A stretch of 22,728 bases of DNA from Patescibacteria group bacterium. Lineage in GTDB: Bacteria > Patescibacteriota > Gracilibacteria > Peribacterales > Peribacteraceae. The stretch covers positions 1-22,728 of the forward strand of contig JAHISE010000081.1 in the NCBI GenBank assembly GCA_018818235.1, in the 5' to 3' direction. The position numbers and the translations under genes are program-made. Shown here in pieces: positions 1 through 8,100 of the stretch; positions within the stretch are counted from its first letter, which is position 1; each line of letters opens with the position of its first letter. Under the pieces are notes generated by a model. The model did not search any database, was not told the DNA's origin, and worked only from the letters and a program-made list of their open reading frames with translations.

Positions 1-1293
1 TACAAAATAGTAGAAACTCTCACTGACGCAGGTTTTGATACATGGTGGGTTGGAGGATGTGTTCGTGACATGTTAATGGACGATATTCCCGATGATGTTG
101 ATATCGCAACAGATGCTCTTCCTGAAGATATTGTTAAGTTGTTTAAAAAGACTGATGAGACTTCGGCGAGATTCGGATCCATTCTGGTTTCATTAAAAGG
201 ATGTGTGTTTGAAGTTACAACATTTCGCGAAGATGACAGTGCTTCCGATGGCAGGCATCCTGAATCGGTAAAGTTTGGAAAGCGGGAAGATGATGCCCAG
301 CGTCGTGATTTTACTGTGAATGCTATTTACTTTAATCCTATTTCGAGTGAGATTTATGATCCATTTAATGGTCAGATGGATTTGAACGAGAAGTTGATCA
401 GATTTATTGGAAATCCAACAGAGAGAATTGAACACGATGCACTCAGACTATTACGTGCCATCAGATTCAGAGCTCGAATAAATGGTCAGTATCATCCGGA
501 TACTTTCGATGCTCTTCATAAATTATCCAAGAAGATCAATATTCTCTCGGGCACCAGAAGACTCCGGGAGATTGATAAAATCCTTTTGGGACCAAATCCA
601 CAAAGAGCATTCGAGGATCTTTGGGAAACGGATGTTATTGAACATCTTCTTCCGGAACTTCATGCATGCAAAGGTGTGGCACAGCCATCGGAACTTCATG
701 AGGAAGGCGATGTTTGGGAGCATACTATGTGTGTGATTGCCTCATTTACTTCCGATCATAAGGTTGATGTTCGTTTGGCTGCGTTATTGCATGATATCGG
801 CAAGCCTGTTACTTTCTCGATTAAAGAAGATCGCATTCATTTTAATGAACATGCATCCAAAGGCGGAGACGTTTCCAAGACAGTTCTGGACAGATTGCAA
901 TGCAATTCAAAAAGAAGAGACAAGATAGTATGGTTAATTAAACATCATATGATGATGATGACATTTGATAAAGTTGATGATGAGCGCAAGGCTCACTGGT
1001 ACTTTCATCCATGGTTTATAGAGCTTCTGCAATTATTCTGGTTAGATATATCCGGAACTACTCCGGGAACTTATGATTTGTATGAATTAATCATCAAAGA
1101 TTACAACAAGTTTCTGGACGCTCATCCTCGTCCTGCCAGTCCGTTACTCTCCGGAGAAGAAGTAATGGATATTTTGGGGATAGAACCGGGGGAGAAGGTG
1201 GGGGAGTATCTGAAGAAACTCCACGAAGCTCAGAACAAAGGAGAGATAAAGCTGAAGAGAGAAGCTGTAGATTATTTAGAAGGTCTTATGTAG
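1..1293 (+). CDS. cca: CCA tRNA nucleotidyltransferase, 5' end cut by the window
   Basis: Adds or repairs the 3' CCA of tRNAs in the cytoplasm. The reading frame is open from base 1, so the true start lies outside the window; an internal ATG at 70 would remove the nucleotide-binding motif. Seen: GGCVRD at codons 18-23, the metal-binding DVD of DVDIATDA at codons 32-34, RRDFTVNAI near codon 101, the LRLLRAIRFRARI helix, and an HD phosphohydrolase domain with LAALLHDIGKP near codons 236-246. This is the class II polymerase-beta nucleotidyltransferase fold plus HD domain, at 430 visible residues close to the usual length. Both tRNA genes in the window already encode CCA, so repair may be its main role. 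CCA-adding and poly(A) polymerase family members are hard to separate by sequence, but the HD domain favours CCA addition. A run of ATG triplets near 948-960 encodes four methionines. Confidence 0.93.
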   Translation, partial: YKIVETLTDAGFDTWWVGGCVRDMLMDDIPDDVDIATDALPEDIVKLFKKTDETSARFGSILVSLKGCVFEVTTFREDDSASDGRHPESVKFGKREDDAQRRDFTVNAIYFNPISSEIYDPFNGQMDLNEKLIRFIGNPTERIEHDALRLLRAIRFRARINGQYHPDTFDALHKLSKKINILSGTRRLREIDKILLGPNPQRAFEDLWETDVIEHLLPELHACKGVAQPSELHEEGDVWEHTMCVIASFTSDHKVDVRLAALLHDIGKPVTFSIKEDRIHFNEHASKGGDVSKTVLDRLQCNSKRRDKIVWLIKHHMMMMTFDKVDDERKAHWYFHPWFIELLQLFWLDISGTTPGTYDLYELIIKDYNKFLDAHPRPASPLLSGEEVMDILGIEPGEKVGEYLKKLHEAQNKGEIKLKREAVDYLEGLM

Positions 1294-1295
1294 AG

Positions 1296-1324
1296 CTGAA
1301 ATATTGGTCTTGTTGTGTTATAAT
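1296..1324 (+). promoter_or_regulatory. Promoter for the CNNM/CBS gene
   Basis: Perfect -10 box TATAAT at 1319-1324 with the extended TGT just upstream (1316-1318) and a weak -35 (CTGAAA, 1296-1301) at 17 nt. The predicted start of transcription is about 1331, leaving a leader of roughly 32 nt before ATG 1363. The leader contains an out-of-frame ATG at 1334 that opens only eight codons. Confidence 0.55.
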
Positions 1325-1362
1325 AAACTTACAATGATTATTCGTTATGAATATCTATAAAG

Positions 1363-2331
1363 ATGACCGGATTAATATTACTAGCTTTGGCATTTATCTC
1401 TTTGTCAGGAGTAATGGCAATGGTAGATGCAGCAGTGCTCAGCATTACTCATGCCGAGGTTGACGAGCTTATTCAGAATAAGAAATGGGGAGCAAGGTCA
1501 CTTAAGAAAATTACGAAGAGACTTTCACGTGCTGTTGTAGTTATTGTAATACTTTCAAACACGATTAATATTCTCGGTCCGATTCTGGTCGGTCAGAAAG
1601 CCATTGAGTTGTACGGGAGTTATATAATAGGAATAATTACTGCATTGCTTACATTTGGATCAATCATATTCTCTGAAATAATTCCCAAGTCAATCGGAGC
1701 ACATCATGCTCCGTTGATAAGCAGAATCTCTGCTCCTTTCATTTTAACTTTATCAACGGTTCTATACCCGATAGTCATGCCTTTGGAAAAACTCACTAAC
1801 TTTTTCAAAATGGGTAAAAGAGTAATCGGAAGCGAACATCAGATCAGATATTTGGCTAATAAAGGTCGTAAGGAAGGACATATAGAAAGTGATGAGGGGC
1901 AACTGGTTCATCGTGCTTTTCTACTTAATGATAAATCAGCAGCAGACATTATGACTCCACTAAAGGATATCGTAGGAGTTCATGAAGATGATACTATTCG
2001 TGAGGCCGCAGATAAGGTGCTTAACAATACTCATTCCAGATATCCGATTTTTGGGGCTTCTATAAATGATGTGTGCGGTTTTGCAATCAGCAAAGATATT
2101 CTGGAGGCAATAACGGAGGAAAAGGATAATGAACTTATAAAGACACTTATGCGTGATATTTTGATAGTTCAATCCACTGATAAGGCTGACGATCTCATGG
2201 AATTATTTAAAGACAAATACATCCACATCGCAATAGTGCAGGAAGATGAGCATACGGTGGGCCTGGTTACATTAGAAGATGTTTTGGAGGAACTGGTGGG
2301 GGAGATAGAGGATGAGCAGGATAGGGATTAA
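1363..2331 (+). CDS. CNNM transmembrane and CBS-pair protein (HlyC/CorC family)
   Basis: Integral membrane protein of the DUF21/CNNM family, linked to Mg2+ efflux or homeostasis; the old name hemolysin C is misleading. Seen: hydrophobic segments at about residues 3-23, 56-77, 86-110 and 124-142, with the small-residue-rich MAMVDAAVLSI and the IFSEIIPKS motif (residues 102-110) typical of CNNM proteins. These are followed by an acidic helical bundle and two CBS motifs (about 196-250 and 264-312), which bind adenine nucleotides in relatives. At 322 residues it ends directly after the CBS pair in an acidic tail and lacks the C-terminal CorC_HlyC domain found in longer homologues. ATG 1363 is the only in-frame start after the stop at 1348. 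No Shine-Dalgarno is visible. Confidence 0.9.
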   Translation: MTGLILLALAFISLSGVMAMVDAAVLSITHAEVDELIQNKKWGARSLKKITKRLSRAVVVIVILSNTINILGPILVGQKAIELYGSYIIGIITALLTFGSIIFSEIIPKSIGAHHAPLISRISAPFILTLSTVLYPIVMPLEKLTNFFKMGKRVIGSEHQIRYLANKGRKEGHIESDEGQLVHRAFLLNDKSAADIMTPLKDIVGVHEDDTIREAADKVLNNTHSRYPIFGASINDVCGFAISKDILEAITEEKDNELIKTLMRDILIVQSTDKADDLMELFKDKYIHIAIVQEDEHTVGLVTLEDVLEELVGEIEDEQDRD

Positions 2332-2337
2332 TAATAA

Positions 2338-2565
2338 AGAATATTGGAATACTAGAATATTGGGTCTCATACCAACTTGCATAATAAATAATACTAATAT
2401 TGAGCCCCCCTCACCCATCCTCTCCCCCTTCTGAGGGGGAGAGGAGATAAGGAAAAGTAAATAAGAGATTTCTTTCCTATGAGAGCATCGATATTAGTTC
2501 CATTTTAAATGCTAATTGGTATCGCATTTGGAGAATGACCCAGTATTCCAATATTCTAGTATTCT
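2338..2565. repeat. Outer inverted array of 8-nt units
   Basis: Left arm 2338-2366 holds three 8-mers of the form GAATAYTR ending in GGGTC; right arm 2537-2565 holds the same units in opposite orientation. The 29-nt arms match at 24 positions and all five differences are transitions, as expected if the arms are offset by one unit. The right arm runs into the TAG stop of the O-antigen ligase-like gene on the minus strand. The same unit recurs at 22306-22333. The arms enclose the element at 2369-2522. Confidence 0.75.
2369..2522. repeat. MITE-like element with ATACCAA-type inverted ends
   Basis: A 154-bp segment whose terminal 35 nt are inverted copies (26 of 35 match; ATACCAA at the left, TTGGTAT at the right, both with an inner ACTAATAT). 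The centre carries a perfect 10-bp GC-rich stem, CCTCTCCCCC at 2419-2428 and its complement at 2435-2444. The 20-mer at 2412-2431 occurs again, inverted, at 22447-22466 inside another element with the same ends. No ORF and no clear target duplication. Probably a non-autonomous element, but transposition is inferred only. Confidence 0.6.
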
Positions 2566-4411
2566 ATTGTAAGCCAATCTCCTCCAACCACGGATTCTCT
2601 TTAAGCAGTATTCTCCTTTGTTCAGATTCAACATCATCCCAATATGATGGAAGTATATCCAGTATCTTTTGTTCCATTTCTTTTTTCTTCTCCGAATTCC
2701 CCAGAATATCGTAACTGTGTATTGCTATCCGATACGTTAGGACGTAGTTTGGATGTTTATCCAGAGCCTGAGATATATACATTTCTACATTCTCATCCTC
2801 GGCTCTTATTGCTGCATTCCATGAACGCATGATGTATACCATTCCGTCTTGTCCTTTTGTAAGATCCTCGAGTTTGTTTAACACATTTTCAACAAATTGA
2901 TTCAGTGCTTCTCGGTTTTGTTCGTTGTCCGTATTTTCGTGTGCAACCAGTGCTTTTTCTGCGCTTTGAACAAGAATTGCTCTGTCAAAGGGGAAGTGTG
3001 CCGAGGCATCAAAACCTTTGGAAACGGAATTTACAATATTACCAAGTGCCATTTGTTCTTCTGATTCCTCCAGTTCGGCGCGCGCTAGTATCCACATTAA
3101 GGAAATTAACAGACATACGGTTGTTAGTAACAATAGTATGTACTTGATAATCAGTTCCAGATTCGGTCGCTTTACTGAGTTTTCTATTGTAATTAATCCA
3201 AGAGATACTCCTGAGATTAACCAAAAGAAGATATGTGTTACAAATGTATCAAACCCAAATATCAGTGCGCTGCTTGTGCCCGCAATTGATAGAAAACATG
3301 CAAGTGCAAGCTCATTTCTCCTTCTTTTCCATAATGAAGTTAAAATGAAATATAGGAACAAGTAATATGTAATCAGCCCAAGTGGGCCAAGAGTGAACAA
3401 TAGATCAAGTGGCTTGCTATGTGCTCTGTCAATTATTGTTGGTAATGATTCAAACTCGAACAATTTTTTATCAGAAAAACGAGGAGATATCAGACTCATT
3501 GTTTCCAATCCATAGCCAATTGGACGCTCATCGATCATTTTTGAAGTAGTACTCCATATTACACTTCTGGAACCAAGGAATACGTTTTGAGTATGAACAC
3601 TGAATCTTTGTGCCAATGCACTTATTGCTATCAGGGTTATCAGGAATGCGATTACTATTGTCAGAACTTTTATAGATTCACTTTTACAGTCTTTTAGCTG
3701 TCGAATTTGTCCACAATTAGCTGATATGAAGAATAATGCCATTACAGCAACACCAAGATAGGCAGATCTGCTTGCTGTCCCTGCTATTAGCAAGAGGTTA
3801 AGTAAAAATAGTGTCGATAAAAATATTCTTGAACGTCCAATTGCACTTTGCTTTTTGATAAAAACAAATGGCAATGTAAGCAACAAAAATACTCCAAGGA
3901 AATTTGGTTGACCGATAGTGGAGAACGCTCTGCCAAGGAATAGTTCAATTTGCCAGAATCCCAACAGGGGATCCAATCCTATCATCTGCATTAGTCCGTA
4001 TATCACAACAATTATGTTTGTGAAAACTACCGTATTAATCAGAAAGTCCGTCTTATTTTGCAAAGTGAGTACGAATGCAACTGCGCAGATGACAAGGAAT
4101 ATAATGTAAAACAGAGATCCTTCGAAGCGCGGATAGGTTCCAAGTAAACTGATTATTGGAGCAACTGACCATAATTGTGACAATAAAATTGTGAGGAAGA
4201 ACAAGAGCATAAACTTACCCGCTTTCGTTTTGGTTATTTGTATAACGGAAACATTTTTTGATCTTATTAAATAGATCAATCCTGAAAATGCTGATACGGC
4301 GAATAATGGTATCTTTGGAAGAATAAAGCCAAGAGATTGAACAGGGACAATAATTAAAGATCCTAAAATTATACCGATTGAGAATAGTTGTAGTGGTATG
4401 CGATCTGGCAT
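2564..4411 (-). CDS. O-antigen ligase / polymerase-like membrane protein
   Basis: Large multi-spanning membrane protein resembling the Wzy/WaaL O-antigen ligase family, which joins or polymerises lipid-linked glycans at the outer face of the membrane. Seen: about a dozen hydrophobic segments over residues 8-450, the motif GRAFSTIGQPNFLG (160-173) that is characteristic of this family, a long extracytoplasmic loop near residues 275-345, and a soluble helical tail from about 455 to 615 suggestive of TPR-like repeats (not counted with confidence). No lipopolysaccharide genes are present, so the acceptor in a CPR cell could be an S-layer-like protein or wall polymer. Two GT4 glycosyltransferases elsewhere in the window may serve the same polymer. 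The stop codon (2564-2566) lies inside a repeat arm. ATG 4411 has an AT-rich upstream region and no Shine-Dalgarno. Confidence 0.82.
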   Translation of the reverse strand: MPDRIPLQLFSIGIILGSLIIVPVQSLGFILPKIPLFAVSAFSGLIYLIRSKNVSVIQITKTKAGKFMLLFFLTILLSQLWSVAPIISLLGTYPRFEGSLFYIIFLVICAVAFVLTLQNKTDFLINTVVFTNIIVVIYGLMQMIGLDPLLGFWQIELFLGRAFSTIGQPNFLGVFLLLTLPFVFIKKQSAIGRSRIFLSTLFLLNLLLIAGTASRSAYLGVAVMALFFISANCGQIRQLKDCKSESIKVLTIVIAFLITLIAISALAQRFSVHTQNVFLGSRSVIWSTTSKMIDERPIGYGLETMSLISPRFSDKKLFEFESLPTIIDRAHSKPLDLLFTLGPLGLITYYLFLYFILTSLWKRRRNELALACFLSIAGTSSALIFGFDTFVTHIFFWLISGVSLGLITIENSVKRPNLELIIKYILLLLTTVCLLISLMWILARAELEESEEQMALGNIVNSVSKGFDASAHFPFDRAILVQSAEKALVAHENTDNEQNREALNQFVENVLNKLEDLTKGQDGMVYIMRSWNAAIRAEDENVEMYISQALDKHPNYVLTYRIAIHSYDILGNSEKKKEMEQKILDILPSYWDDVESEQRRILLKENPWLEEIGLQ

Positions 4412-4476
4412 GAATTACAGAGTACATTTAATTTATATAAAATTCTATTTTTAAAGGTACGAGAAGAGTATATATT

Positions 4477-4507
4477 TTGATTAAGTCATATATATTTATG
4501 TTAAAAT
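4477..4507 (+). promoter_or_regulatory. Promoter of tRNA-Ile
   Basis: Extended -10 TGTTAAAAT (box TAAAAT 4502-4507) with TTGATT at 4477-4482 as a poorly spaced (19 nt) -35 candidate. Predicted transcription start about 4514, two bases before the mature tRNA 5' end. Confidence 0.45.
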
Positions 4508-4515
4508 AATATCAA

Positions 4516-4592
4516 GGGCCAGTAGCTCAGTTGGTTAGAGCACCGGACTTATAAACCGGCGGTCGATGGTTCAACTCCATCCTGGCCCACCA
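4516..4592 (+). tRNA. tRNA-Ile (anticodon UAU)
   Basis: Full cloverleaf: acceptor GGGCCAG/CTGGCCC perfect 7 bp, D stem GCTC/GAGC, anticodon loop CTTATAA with anticodon TAT, five-nt variable loop, T stem GATGG/CCATC with loop TTCAACT, discriminator A and encoded CCA. The anticodon stem CCGGA/ACCGG has an A-A mismatch next to the loop. UAU reads AUA; most bacteria use a CAU anticodon with lysidine instead, so this is an unusual isoacceptor. Confidence 0.93.
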
Positions 4593-4613
4593 TGGCATTC
4601 GCGAATGCCGTGG
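4590..4613 (+). other. Hairpin starting in the tRNA-Ile CCA end
   Basis: A near-perfect 24-nt palindrome begins at the CCA triplet of the tRNA: CCA 4590-4592 pairs with TGG 4611-4613, and 4594-4601 pairs perfectly with 4602-4609. With essentially no loop it can form a cruciform in DNA or pair between two RNA copies. There is no following T-run, so it is not a classic intrinsic terminator. Confidence 0.6.
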
Positions 4614-4633
4614 ACCACCACATTTCACATGTG

Positions 4634-4747
4634 ATACCAATTTGCTTTTATACCCTGCACCAGCACTCGGTGCGGGGCTTCGGGGCATTATAGTAATTTT
4701 TTTGAAAGGAGTATAAAAAGATACTAATCAATAAAACAAATTAGTAT
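4634..4747. repeat. Short element with ATACYAATTTG inverted ends after tRNA-Ile
   Basis: Left end 4634-4651 (ATACCAATTTGCTTTTAT) is an inverted copy of right end 4731-4747 with one substitution and one missing base. The core contains a GC-rich hairpin, CCC-TGCACC / GGTGC-GGGG, at about 4653-4677. A second small palindrome, ATACTAAT/ATTAGTAT, lies at the right end. The ends match the elements at 2369 and 22339, while the core differs. Confidence 0.55.
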
Positions 4748-4846
4748 TATATTCAATAATTAAATACAAGAAGGGGATAGGGGATATTTCAAGGAACGTA
4801 GAAATATACTCTAATTATAAAGCTTGTGTGTCAATTCATTGCTTGA

Positions 4847-5293
4847 TTACTTCTCCTCCTTTACAACAACCTTAAGCTCCTGCTTCTGATCTCCAATCCT
4901 AAGGAATACGTCGAACGTACCAAGCTCTTTGATGGTATCTGTAATTTCCACCATTTCCTGTGAAACTTCTATTTTCAGTTGCTTCATTAATTCCTCCACT
5001 ATGTGTTTTTCCGTAATCGCGGCATAAAGCTTACCTGTCTTTGTAATCTTACGTTCAAAGGTAATCTTTTTGCCTTCCAGGGCGGATGCGGCACCGGACT
5101 GAAGTTTATTCTCGATAATCTTCTGCTCAGCCCTACGTTTAATCTGCTCAGCGTAACGCTTGCGGACTGTCGGGGTGGCTACTATTGCTTTTTGTTGTGG
5201 AAGAAGGAAGTTCAATGCATATCCGTCTCCCACCAGTAGTAGGTCGTTTTTAAGGCCAATCTTCGGTACATCTTGGAGTAGAAGAACTTCCAT
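4847..5293 (-). CDS. rplI: 50S ribosomal protein bL9
   Basis: Large-subunit protein that binds 23S rRNA near the L1 stalk and limits frameshifting. The start is placed at ATG 5293 (MEVLLLQDVPKIG) because L9 proteins begin with this strand; an upstream frame to 5383 adds 30 residues with no L9 similarity. Seen: the N-terminal rRNA-binding domain with VGDGYALNFLLP (residues 21-32), the long charged connecting helix (about 41-75), and a complete C-terminal domain ending at residue 148, the normal family length. It lies downstream of secG and the substrate-binding protein but has its own predicted promoter. bL9 is lost in some CPR lineages, so its presence here is informative. No Shine-Dalgarno. 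Confidence 0.93.
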   Translation of the reverse strand: MEVLLLQDVPKIGLKNDLLLVGDGYALNFLLPQQKAIVATPTVRKRYAEQIKRRAEQKIIENKLQSGAASALEGKKITFERKITKTGKLYAAITEKHIVEELMKQLKIEVSQEMVEITDTIKELGTFDVFLRIGDQKQELKVVVKEEK

Positions 5294-5354
5294 AAGTGGT
5301 AAGTTTTTAGTGATTGCTGATGGCGGATTCTTGTAGTAGCCATAGAGCCGCAAA

Positions 5355-5383
5355 AGTTTAGGGAAGGAAGCAGGTGAAGTCAA
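5355..5383 (-). promoter_or_regulatory. Promoter of rplI
   Basis: On the minus strand TTGACT (5383-5378), a 17-nt spacer and TAAACT (5360-5355). Predicted start of transcription is near 5348, giving a leader of about 55 nt. This also argues against translation starting at 5383. Confidence 0.55.
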
Positions 5384-5459
5384 GGCGTGTTTACCCTTTG
5401 GGATGTATTAATTGTCGAATTTGGCTTTTATAAGCCATAATATCGTTTACTGGTTTGCT

Positions 5460-5487
5460 CCAACCGTCGCATCTTGGCTATGGTTGG
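5460..5487. repeat. ATAGC/CGA-type two-stem hairpin, copy 1
   Basis: Outer stem CCAACC (5460-5465) with GGTTGG (5482-5487). Read on the minus strand, the outer stem is followed by ATAGC, a short inner stem-loop and CGAC. It shares its internal-loop bases with hairpins at 8389-8423 and 11757-11791. It sits between the substrate-binding protein gene and rplI. Confidence 0.5.
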
Positions 5488-5530
5488 CAGGCGTTTGCTC
5501 GTTGCTAGTTTGAATTTGTCAATATTACAT

Positions 5531-5577
5531 TGACTCAACGACGACTAAACGAGAAAACGCGTTAACGAATCAACGTA
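5531..5577. repeat. AACG-anchored 8-nt periodic array
   Basis: AACG recurs at 8-nt steps (AACGAGAA, AACGCGTT, AACGAATC, AACGTAAT) after one irregular unit. It overlaps the last five codons and the TAA stop (5562-5564) of the substrate-binding protein gene. A related GTTTGCTC/GTTGCTA run lies at 5492-5515 and again at 8105-8130. Confidence 0.5.
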
Positions 5578-7772
5578 ATAACCCATCCCGGAAAGCTCCA
5601 CCAACTCTTGCCCGGCAAAAACACCTTCTCCATCTTTAAAAACCAGTTATTAATTGTAAGAAAGCGATCTGAATGTAGCGAAAGGTTTTCAAGCTTGACT
5701 CCCTGCAAATCGGAATCATATGCATATGTGTATATTGGGGAGTAAAGGAAAATGGCAGGAACATCATTCCTTATTACTTCACGAAGCTCTTCCAGTGATT
5801 TTTCTCGTTCTTCATCATCAGAAGTTTGTCTTATTATTTTAAGTAGCACATCGGCTTCCAAAGATGAATATTGTGAGAGATTGTATGCATCAAGCCTAAG
5901 ATCATTTCTGTTATCTGTCATCTTTTGTACTCCTGTGCTGTGCCAATAAGGAAAGCTATCCAGATTATCAAGAAGAGATTGTCCAAAAAGTACGATATCA
6001 TAATCTCTTGTTACCAGTTTTTCCTCAAATTCATCTCGGGAGGTAGGTACCACAATTGATATATGCACACCAAGCAACCCCCATTGTTTTTTTATCAGCT
6101 CTGCAATTTCTTTGTATTGAGGAGGATTAGAGCTTGTCAGAAGAGTCAGTGAAAGACGATCTCCTTCGGTGTTGATTCTTATATCATATGGATCTGTAGT
6201 GAGCCTGCGACGCAGCATTCCTTTTTCCACATAAAGATCTCCCACTGAGATTGATTGTTCTTCGGGTAACTTGTTATTGCGCGAAGCCAAAAATACTTCC
6301 ACAAGATTCTGCTCTTCGGCAGCTCTTTTGTATTCCTTAGGTTTGCTTGTGCGCCAAACATAAGTCGAATCAAGAATATTTCCTTCGCTGTCCATAAGAC
6401 GAATAAGATTTTGACCGAGAGAAAGAGTCCCCGTACCTCCATGTGTGGACAATGGAACAATCCAGACTCCGGATTCCGTTTGATGATCCTGAATTTTCTG
6501 TCCATGAACTGTTGAATTCCGTGGTGTGTTTGAGTAGCTGCCTGTCACCGTGAGTATTGCTCCGGTATCAATCAGAACAATAGGATCAATTTTAAGAGGG
6601 CCAACCGAATTTGCTTCGCGCATCTCCAGCAGACGCTGCAGTCTGACTTTTTCGGGCAAATGCCAGTCAGAAGAAAAGAACGCACCCTGAGCCGATTGTT
6701 TATCATATTTATACCTCCAGTCCATCACATCTATTTGCAACAGTGGAGTATCCACAATAAGAGATTCACCGATAGAATTAATTATTTCTTGCTTGTTTGT
6801 ACCAAGTTGCAACCCAAGTCTTAAATTTTTATCTTTGACAATCGGACGATCCATATTAAAGAACAGTGCCACATATTGCGGCAGCGTGTAATTTACAGCT
6901 TTAAATTGTCTGGGGATTATCGGTTCACCATTGTCATTTCGCGGAACATGTCTTACTCCATCCAGATTTCTGATATCTGATAGCAGTGAATTGTAATCAG
7001 AAAAAATCCTGAATATGACTCTTTGAATATGGTACTTTTCTTCAAACGGTCTTTCGAATTTTTCGAGAGTTACTTCGGATGAGAGTTCTGTTTGTATAAA
7101 GCTCTTGTATGCATACGGTCCCGCTCCGATAGGATTAAAGGCAAACCCCAATGCCTGATCCAGTTTGGCGATTGGTACTCCTTCGAATGCATCTTTTGGC
7201 AGAATTCCAAGAGTCAGATTGCTTTTAAAAAATCCATAAGGCTCTTCCAGTTTAAATCGTATTGTTTTGTCGTCTATCTTTTCCATTTCTACTCCAAGAT
7301 AGTTTTGTCTGAGCAAAGTATTCGGGAAATTCGGATTCTGAATAGTCTGGAATGTAAACAGAACATCTTCGGGAGTTACAGGATGTGGATTTTCGGGAGT
7401 TGAATCGTGCCAATAAATATCATCCTTCAGCTTGAGTGTGTAAATTCTGTTGTCACTGCTAACATCAATTGTTGCAAGATCATCTTCGATTTGTTGTGTT
7501 AATGGGTTATATCTGAGCAGTCCCGAAAATACCAATGAAACAATATCTCTGCTTACATCATTTGTTACCGTAAACCATGGGTTAAGCGGTTGCAATTCAC
7601 CCACCGAACCTTCGATGTATGTTCCACCCTTACCAGGTACTACTTTTGTATTATTCTTATAAAAACTTTTTGTAAGGATTATGAAGCTGATTACAAAAGC
7701 AATAGATGCGATCAGGAGTAAAATATACTCCCATCTAAGTAGACGTAATTGATGATGAGAAAAGCGACGCAA
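5562..7772 (-). CDS. Peptide-type ABC transporter substrate-binding protein (SBP family 5) with inserted Ig-like domain
   Basis: Extracytoplasmic binding protein of the oligopeptide/nickel class. Seen: a hydrophobic segment at residues 17-36 without a lipobox cysteine, so probably an N-terminal membrane anchor; the SBP5 signature region (SGLLRYNPLTQQIEDDLA, 83-100); WHDSTPENPHPVTPEDVLFTF (about 121-141); and a C-terminal lobe with LLTSSNPPQYKEIAELIKKQW. Residues about 397-475 form a beta-rich stretch (ILTVTGSY, NSTVHGQKI, GVWIVPL, GTGTLSLGQNLIRLMDSEGN) that resembles an Ig-like module inserted between the lobes. At 736 residues it is longer than typical members (about 550). The start is TTG 7772; the frame is open up to 7811 and offers no ATG before the membrane segment. 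It follows secG by 46 nt and is probably co-transcribed with it. No permease or ATPase genes are in the window. The last codons lie in a repeat. Confidence 0.85.
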   Translation of the reverse strand: MRRFSHHQLRLLRWEYILLLIASIAFVISFIILTKSFYKNNTKVVPGKGGTYIEGSVGELQPLNPWFTVTNDVSRDIVSLVFSGLLRYNPLTQQIEDDLATIDVSSDNRIYTLKLKDDIYWHDSTPENPHPVTPEDVLFTFQTIQNPNFPNTLLRQNYLGVEMEKIDDKTIRFKLEEPYGFFKSNLTLGILPKDAFEGVPIAKLDQALGFAFNPIGAGPYAYKSFIQTELSSEVTLEKFERPFEEKYHIQRVIFRIFSDYNSLLSDIRNLDGVRHVPRNDNGEPIIPRQFKAVNYTLPQYVALFFNMDRPIVKDKNLRLGLQLGTNKQEIINSIGESLIVDTPLLQIDVMDWRYKYDKQSAQGAFFSSDWHLPEKVRLQRLLEMREANSVGPLKIDPIVLIDTGAILTVTGSYSNTPRNSTVHGQKIQDHQTESGVWIVPLSTHGGTGTLSLGQNLIRLMDSEGNILDSTYVWRTSKPKEYKRAAEEQNLVEVFLASRNNKLPEEQSISVGDLYVEKGMLRRRLTTDPYDIRINTEGDRLSLTLLTSSNPPQYKEIAELIKKQWGLLGVHISIVVPTSRDEFEEKLVTRDYDIVLFGQSLLDNLDSFPYWHSTGVQKMTDNRNDLRLDAYNLSQYSSLEADVLLKIIRQTSDDEEREKSLEELREVIRNDVPAIFLYSPIYTYAYDSDLQGVKLENLSLHSDRFLTINNWFLKMEKVFLPGKSWWSFPGWVITLIR

Positions 7773-7818
7773 GCGTGAATAAGAAGAACAAAACTTTAAA
7801 TGCAGAGATTATTCAGGT

Positions 7819-8040
7819 TTAAAATACAAACCACTGGACAACAGGTATCAACAGAAAAAGAAAGGCTGACCAGATTGTCACCTTAAAAAGCACTTTTTCC
7901 GCTCCGCGTCTTTGTATAAAGTTTGATGATCCGGAGCCTCCGAATGTGGCAGATAGACCGGATGCTCTGTGTTGCAACAGTATTGTAAATACCATTACTA
8001 TGCTTACTACGATTTCGAGGGTGTTTAGGAGTTGGGTCAT
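7819..8040 (-). CDS. secG: Preprotein translocase subunit SecG
   Basis: Small membrane partner of SecYE that assists protein export. Seen: 73 residues, a hydrophobic helix at 4-22, the diagnostic loop LLQHRASGLSATFGGSG (21-37), RRGAEKVLFKVT (44-55), and a second helix at 52-72. Length and topology are normal. ATG 8040 is preceded by a pyrimidine-rich stretch, not by a Shine-Dalgarno sequence. It is first in a likely operon with the substrate-binding protein gene. Confidence 0.93.
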   Translation of the reverse strand: MTQLLNTLEIVVSIVMVFTILLQHRASGLSATFGGSGSSNFIQRRGAEKVLFKVTIWSAFLFLLIPVVQWFVF

Positions 8041-8063
8041 GGGGGAGGTGGTTAACGGATGTC

Positions 8064-8091
8064 ATTATAGCTAAATTACTGAAATATCCAA
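8064..8091 (-). promoter_or_regulatory. Promoter of secG
   Basis: Minus strand TTGGAT (8091-8086), 16-nt spacer, TATAAT (8069-8064). Predicted start near 8057, leader about 16 nt. Confidence 0.6.
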
Positions 8092-8100
8092 GAAAACGTT

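Noticed and set aside
1334..1360. Leader peptide of eight codons before the CNNM/CBS gene
   Set aside because: It is too short, lacks regulatory codons and may be chance.
4653..4704. Intrinsic terminator after tRNA-Ile (GC hairpin and T7 run)
   Set aside because: The T-run (4698-4704) is about 20 bases away from the hairpin, too far for a normal intrinsic terminator.
5294..5383. 30-residue N-terminal extension of bL9
   Set aside because: No similarity to L9, and the predicted rplI promoter lies inside it.
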